From Salminus brasiliensis (lineage: Eukaryota > Chordata > Actinopteri > Characiformes > Bryconidae): a stretch of 64,000 bases of DNA. Under the pieces are notes generated by a model, which was given only the letters and a program-made list of their open reading frames with translations, made no database searches and was not told the DNA's origin. Within the stretch, counting starts at the first letter, position 1. The number at the start of each line of letters is the position of its first letter. Both the position numbers and the translations under genes were made by a program. Location of the stretch: NCBI RefSeq assembly GCF_030463535.1, contig NC_132888.1, positions 10,120,081-10,184,080 of the forward strand. Direction: 5' to 3'. Below are positions 60,501-64,000 of this stretch, piece by piece.

Positions 60501-61373
60501 TTCTGGTAAAAATCATAACAGCAGTTTATTGAGTACTTTTGGTTGACTCTTATGGATTACCTGGGTACAAATGTTTTCTATTTTTGGTGCACAGGCAACC
60601 AGTCTTGTGATTCCTCAGGATGGTTAGTAAGACTGCCAAAGAGCATTCGAGGACTTCAAAGTTCCTGCTTGGTAATCCCATGTTCATTTGACTACTCATC
60701 GCAACCACCTGTGAACCCTAATCGAGTGGTGTGGTATCAATTTGTCAGTCATGGATATCCTCTAGTGTATGATAACTGGGACCCTAGATCAGTGATTGAA
60801 AAATTCAGAGGAAAAACCAGTTTATACCGGAGCCCATCCTATAGAGACTGCAGTCTGCTGATTGATGCCCTTGACATGTCCCACCATGGAGAGAAAGTAT
60901 ATCCGTGGGTAGACCCAGAAAATGTTGAAAAGAGCACTTACAGATTCTTTGATGTTACCACTGAAATTCATGTAGAAAGTAAGTCAACAATAGAACCATA
61001 TTATTATCAGAATCTTAGTGATTATGTATTTTTTATTGATGCCGTGCTAATGTTCATTATTCCAGAATCAGCACAACGTCCCAGCATTCAAATTATTGGA
61101 GGTATCAATATTGGGGACACCATCACTGTTCAGTGCATCACATACCACACCTGTCCATACAGAACACCTACTCTGACTCTAAGTGGGATAGAAGGAAAAG
61201 AGGGAATATATGACCGTGTGGAAAACACATATATTGATGATGGCAAATATCAAATCACACTGAAACGGGAAGGAGTTGTTCAGGCTGTCAATCACAGTGT
61301 TCAGTGTTCTGTCAGACATCCGGGTGGTTTCTCAGTCTCAGCTACCACAACACATACTTCAAAGTGTAAGTGA
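57539..61373 (+). CDS. Siglec-like protein with three V-C2 pairs (gene 5)
   Basis: Proposed exons: signal 57539-57575; V1 57939-58322; C2-1 58406-58705; V2 58956-59339; C2-2 59430-59720; V3 60595-60978; C2-3 61066-61373 (last exon read to TGA 61371-61373). All internal exons are phase 1 at both ends, so pairs can be added or skipped without a frame shift. Joined length is 695 residues. The signal is MARLLLLHVIFQ plus exon 2. V1 has Cys37 and Cys42 (GSCLVIPC), the VVWYQ tryptophan and a DCSLLIK cysteine, as in MAG. Where MAG has the sialic-acid arginine (KYYFRGD), all three V domains read YPWVDPE, so the arginine is replaced, apparently by Trp. The C2 exons keep CSTYHTC or CITYHTC. V2 and V3 carry an extra N-terminal NQSC. 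No transmembrane exon follows, and the last C2 exon runs into TGA four codons past its donor. The product could be soluble, or the membrane exons may be lost or unrecognised. Alternatively the pairs may be alternative exons or parts of separate genes. Confidence 0.65.
59848..60142 (+). pseudogene. Frameshifted third Ig-like exon in gene 5
   Basis: It is bounded by a TCCATAG acceptor and a GTGAGT donor. The frame starts LIYSARITPDSNTEFLEGVE with EIICSV, then meets TAA. In the +1 frame the domain continues with TCPQDRPNITWNGEHFP and ends ERICQTEIKGNVQIVKITLN. The exon is 295 nt, one more than the multiple of three that phase 1-1 splicing requires, so a single inserted base near the AAAG at about 59925-59932 explains the break. 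It lies only behind the second V-C2 pair. Best read as a dead D3 domain of a longer ancestral Siglec. Confidence 0.75.
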
Positions 61374-61731
61374 CATTTCTATATATTACATAATCGAGAA
61401 TAAATGAACTGTATTTACCTCACAAAATGTTAAGGTATGTTTCCTACTTTCCAAATAATTATTGATTATTATGCTTAATTACTGATTAAGCACATAACTC
61501 AGGAAAGTGGCCTGCATTCAGTTGCATTTTTAAGCATGTTGGTGGGCACATATACTGGATTGTCTAATTTTATCTTTAGATTAAACTTTTTATTATATTT
61601 ATTCTTATTCTTAATGTTTAATATATAGTTGAACATATTAGACTGTTATTAATTAACCTTGTTTACACAATTGAAGGGCATGATTTTAATAGTCTACAAA
61701 TTATGAATACTTTCTTTTCATATCTCTGTAG

Positions 61732-61770
61732 GACTGCAAAGGCAATCCCAATGCATATTGGAATGAATGA
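61732..61770 (+). pseudogene. Orphan terminal tail exon of the gene 1-4 type
   Basis: It follows TTTCATATCTCTGTAG, identical to the acceptor of gene 2 exon 10. It reads DCKGNPNAYWNE then stop, close to the gene 2 exon 10 remnant (DYEGDHNIYWN). From the C2-3 exon it would be entered in phase 1 and give an immediate TGA, so it cannot serve gene 5 as it stands. A leftover of another tandem unit. Confidence 0.55.
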
Positions 61771-62704
61771 AGATGGGAGTCGACATCATGAGATCTCTCA
61801 TGAGACTTTGCTGTTATAGTGTAAGGGTCCTGATCCATTCTTTAATAGTCTGTACAAAACTTTCTTTTCATATTTTAATCCAGTGTGTGTAATCCATAGC
61901 CTGTCAGAGGCATTTATGTAGAGAGGTGTTTCTTTCTGAGAAATCTAGGAACAGCCTGGTCTGTGTTTGTTAAATTAGAAAGTGATATCATGTTTCTAAT
62001 GTCATCATCCAAACTTACAGCCTGGCACTAGAGGTAGAGAAAACACAGGGTGATTTTAAAGGTAAATTCTAAAGATGAATAATCAACCTGAGTGTAAGTA
62101 TGTGAGTAGTAAACAAGAAGTGTAAAATATATTCTGTTAAACTGTAATACATATACATAATCCTAACCATGTCATGCATGATGTGAGATTTATTGATGAG
62201 ATTTTCTTTTAATTCTATAATCAATGATTTTCTCTCACAACAAACCACTGTTGTTGAAATAATGTCAAGATTTACAATCCAATTTTTCATAACCTTTTTT
62301 TCATTATTCTAATATTCATTGTTGTTATTTTTATTTTTTATTCAGTATTTTACTTTTATTCAAAATCTGAAGTCATTTTATATAATGTATAATATAACTG
62401 ACACTAAAAACTATAGACTAAAGTCTAGTTAACTTTTTTTTTTTTAAGATTTTTCTAATAAACTACTTTTCTTACATTCTTAAAATATGCATTACTGTTC
62501 TCATATGAATTTCCTCTATGATTTGAAGGAATGTGATCAATAAATACAGTACAAGGAACAGATTACTAATTGGGTGTGTCCAGTGGCATTATTTGGCCTT
62601 ATCTTTGATGGCTTTTGTGTTCTGTGGACGCATTGACAAATACATAAAATGTTGCTGCCTAAAAATAAAAAACACTTACGACTGCTGAGTTATTGTAACT
62701 GTGA

Positions 62705-62761
<57 letters not shown>

Positions 62762-63800
62762 TATATATATATAATATAAATCAAGGGCAAGTCACTTTAT
62801 TTCAGCGAACTCTACTGTATGACAGACTGCATGGCAATAGATGGAATGTAGTGTGTGTTTTTTTTTTGGTTTTGTGGTTTTATGGTCAGTAATTGTATGT
62901 TATAGATATTCAAATCAAAGGGTAAAACAAAGGTAAAAACGGCCTAGCAGTGATCCAGTGCTAAGTGGCATGGGTTCCAAAATATGCTTGCCAAGTTTAC
63001 CAAGCTTCTGGTCAAACAGAAAGATTATAGACTTAGAAAGACTTAGCCTAACAAATTAAAAATGAATTGAGAAAGAGAATTCTAAAATGGGCAGCTAGAG
63101 AGCGAAGACGTACAGTGTCTAGCGTTTTTTTTTATTAATAGAGTGCAGTTAAACAGTCACTGGTTAATCAGTATTTTTGGATAAAAACTCAACTAGAAAA
63201 TGAAAGGATACTCCACGCCACGCAATAATGTATTAAAGAGTACAAGTCAGGAGACAAATAGAAAAAACTCACTGAACATCCCCTGAAGCTTACTTAAAGA
63301 AATGGTACACAAGAGCATGCCGTCCTCACAAACTGAGTGACTGAGCATCAAGGAGAATAGTGAAGGAGGTAACAAAGACTCTGCATGTCATAGACTCTTG
63401 ATTGAATTCTACATCATTCACAGCTTTTCTCAGAGTTGCATGGGGTGTCCTATGGTCTTCATGGTGCATTTCTATTCAGGAATACTGATTAACCAGTGAC
63501 TGGGCCTTCCAGACAGATGTCTTTATACTATGATCTCTTGAGACACGTTCACTGATCTCCATTTTAGAATAAGAAATATTGATTCTGATTTTTTATGATA
63601 TGATTATACATCCATTCTAGTACTAATTGAAAGAACACTAGCTCCAACTGCCTGGAGCTCTGTTGAATTAGGTCATTCACTTAAGAATATTTATGCAATC
63701 ACTTATTTTACATTTGAATGATTTGTTGAAGTAACCTTTTTATTTATAAAAGCAATAAAATAGGGATAAATCAAAAGGAGTGAATGATTTTATAGGCACT
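61771..63800. other. 3' flank beyond gene 5
   Basis: It contains a (TA)n tract at 62708-62775 preceded by sequence similar to the gene 4 3' flank, and a diverged copy (62945-63110) of 21430-21570. No exon was found, in particular no transmembrane exon for gene 5. Confidence 0.5.
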
Positions 63801-63834
63801 GTATTCACTATTAAATGTATAAGATCCTTGAGAA

Positions 63835-63995
63835 ACTTGAAGTTCTTCAGTTTAAAACTGTGGAGGAACCTTGAGGAACCTTCAAGGAACCATTTTCTTC
63901 TAAAAAAAAAAACTTTTTCTTGAAGGTTCCTCAATGCACCTCAAGAAGTTGCTCCACAGTTTCAAACTGAAGAACCTCCAAATGTTTCTCAATGA
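63835..63995. repeat. Inverted-repeat element at the window end
   Basis: GTTCTTCAGTTTAAAACTGT with GAGGAACCTTGAGGAACC on the left mirrors GGTTCCTCAATGCACCTC and ACAGTTTCAAACTGAAGAAC on the right, around an A-rich loop. It looks like a fold-back MITE and may continue beyond the window. Confidence 0.6.
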
Positions 63996-64000
63996 TCGTA

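Noticed and set aside
1-64000. CRISPR array, operon or bacterial island
   Set aside because: Spliced vertebrate-type genes and eukaryotic transposons throughout; the tandem repeats are microsatellites.

Overview
This is vertebrate, almost certainly teleost, genomic DNA. Coding sequence is split into short exons with GT-AG introns. The spaces between are full of fish-type Tc1 elements, tRNA-derived SINEs with an L2-type 3' tail, a Rex1/L2-like LINE, a Ty3/gypsy remnant and long TA/CA microsatellites. The SINE flavour resembles characiform or siluriform fish, but that is inference. All real genes lie on the plus strand and belong to one family: tandemly duplicated Siglec-like (MAG/CD22/sialoadhesin-type) immunoglobulin receptors.

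Layout: gene 1 (5' exon about 0.98-1.07 kb, coding 6561-14806) is the intact copy. It has a signal exon, V-set, C2-set, transmembrane exon and a tail of six small exons ending in an ITIM. From 15 to 24.4 kb is a transposon graveyard (Tc1, gypsy pol, LINE, Tc1). Gene 2 (26088-30614) and gene 3 (39177-43833) are near-identical copies inside a large duplicated unit that also carries the 5' exon and 3' flank. Between them lies a nested insertion: a Tc1 that received a second Tc1 and a LINE. Gene 4 (48130-52796) is an older copy of the same type. Gene 5 (57539-61373) is a second Siglec-like type in which a V-C2 exon pair has been triplicated behind a single signal exon. It also has a frameshifted third Ig exon, and no transmembrane exon is visible. 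A decayed terminal exon of the gene 1-4 type sits just behind it, at 61.73 kb.

How the genes may work together (inference): gene 1 should be an inhibitory, sialic-acid-binding myeloid or lymphoid receptor. It keeps the F-strand arginine, the V-C2 interdomain cysteines and a C-terminal SIYGNV ITIM. Genes 2-4 keep the same ectodomain, including the arginine, but their tails are broken before the ITIM exon, so they look like non-signalling or decoy versions. The only dense cluster of differences between genes 2 and 3 is in the C-C' loop, the loop that sets ligand specificity in Siglecs. Gene 5 has tryptophan in place of the arginine in all three V domains. Paralogous empty sites allow the insertions to be ordered relative to the duplications.
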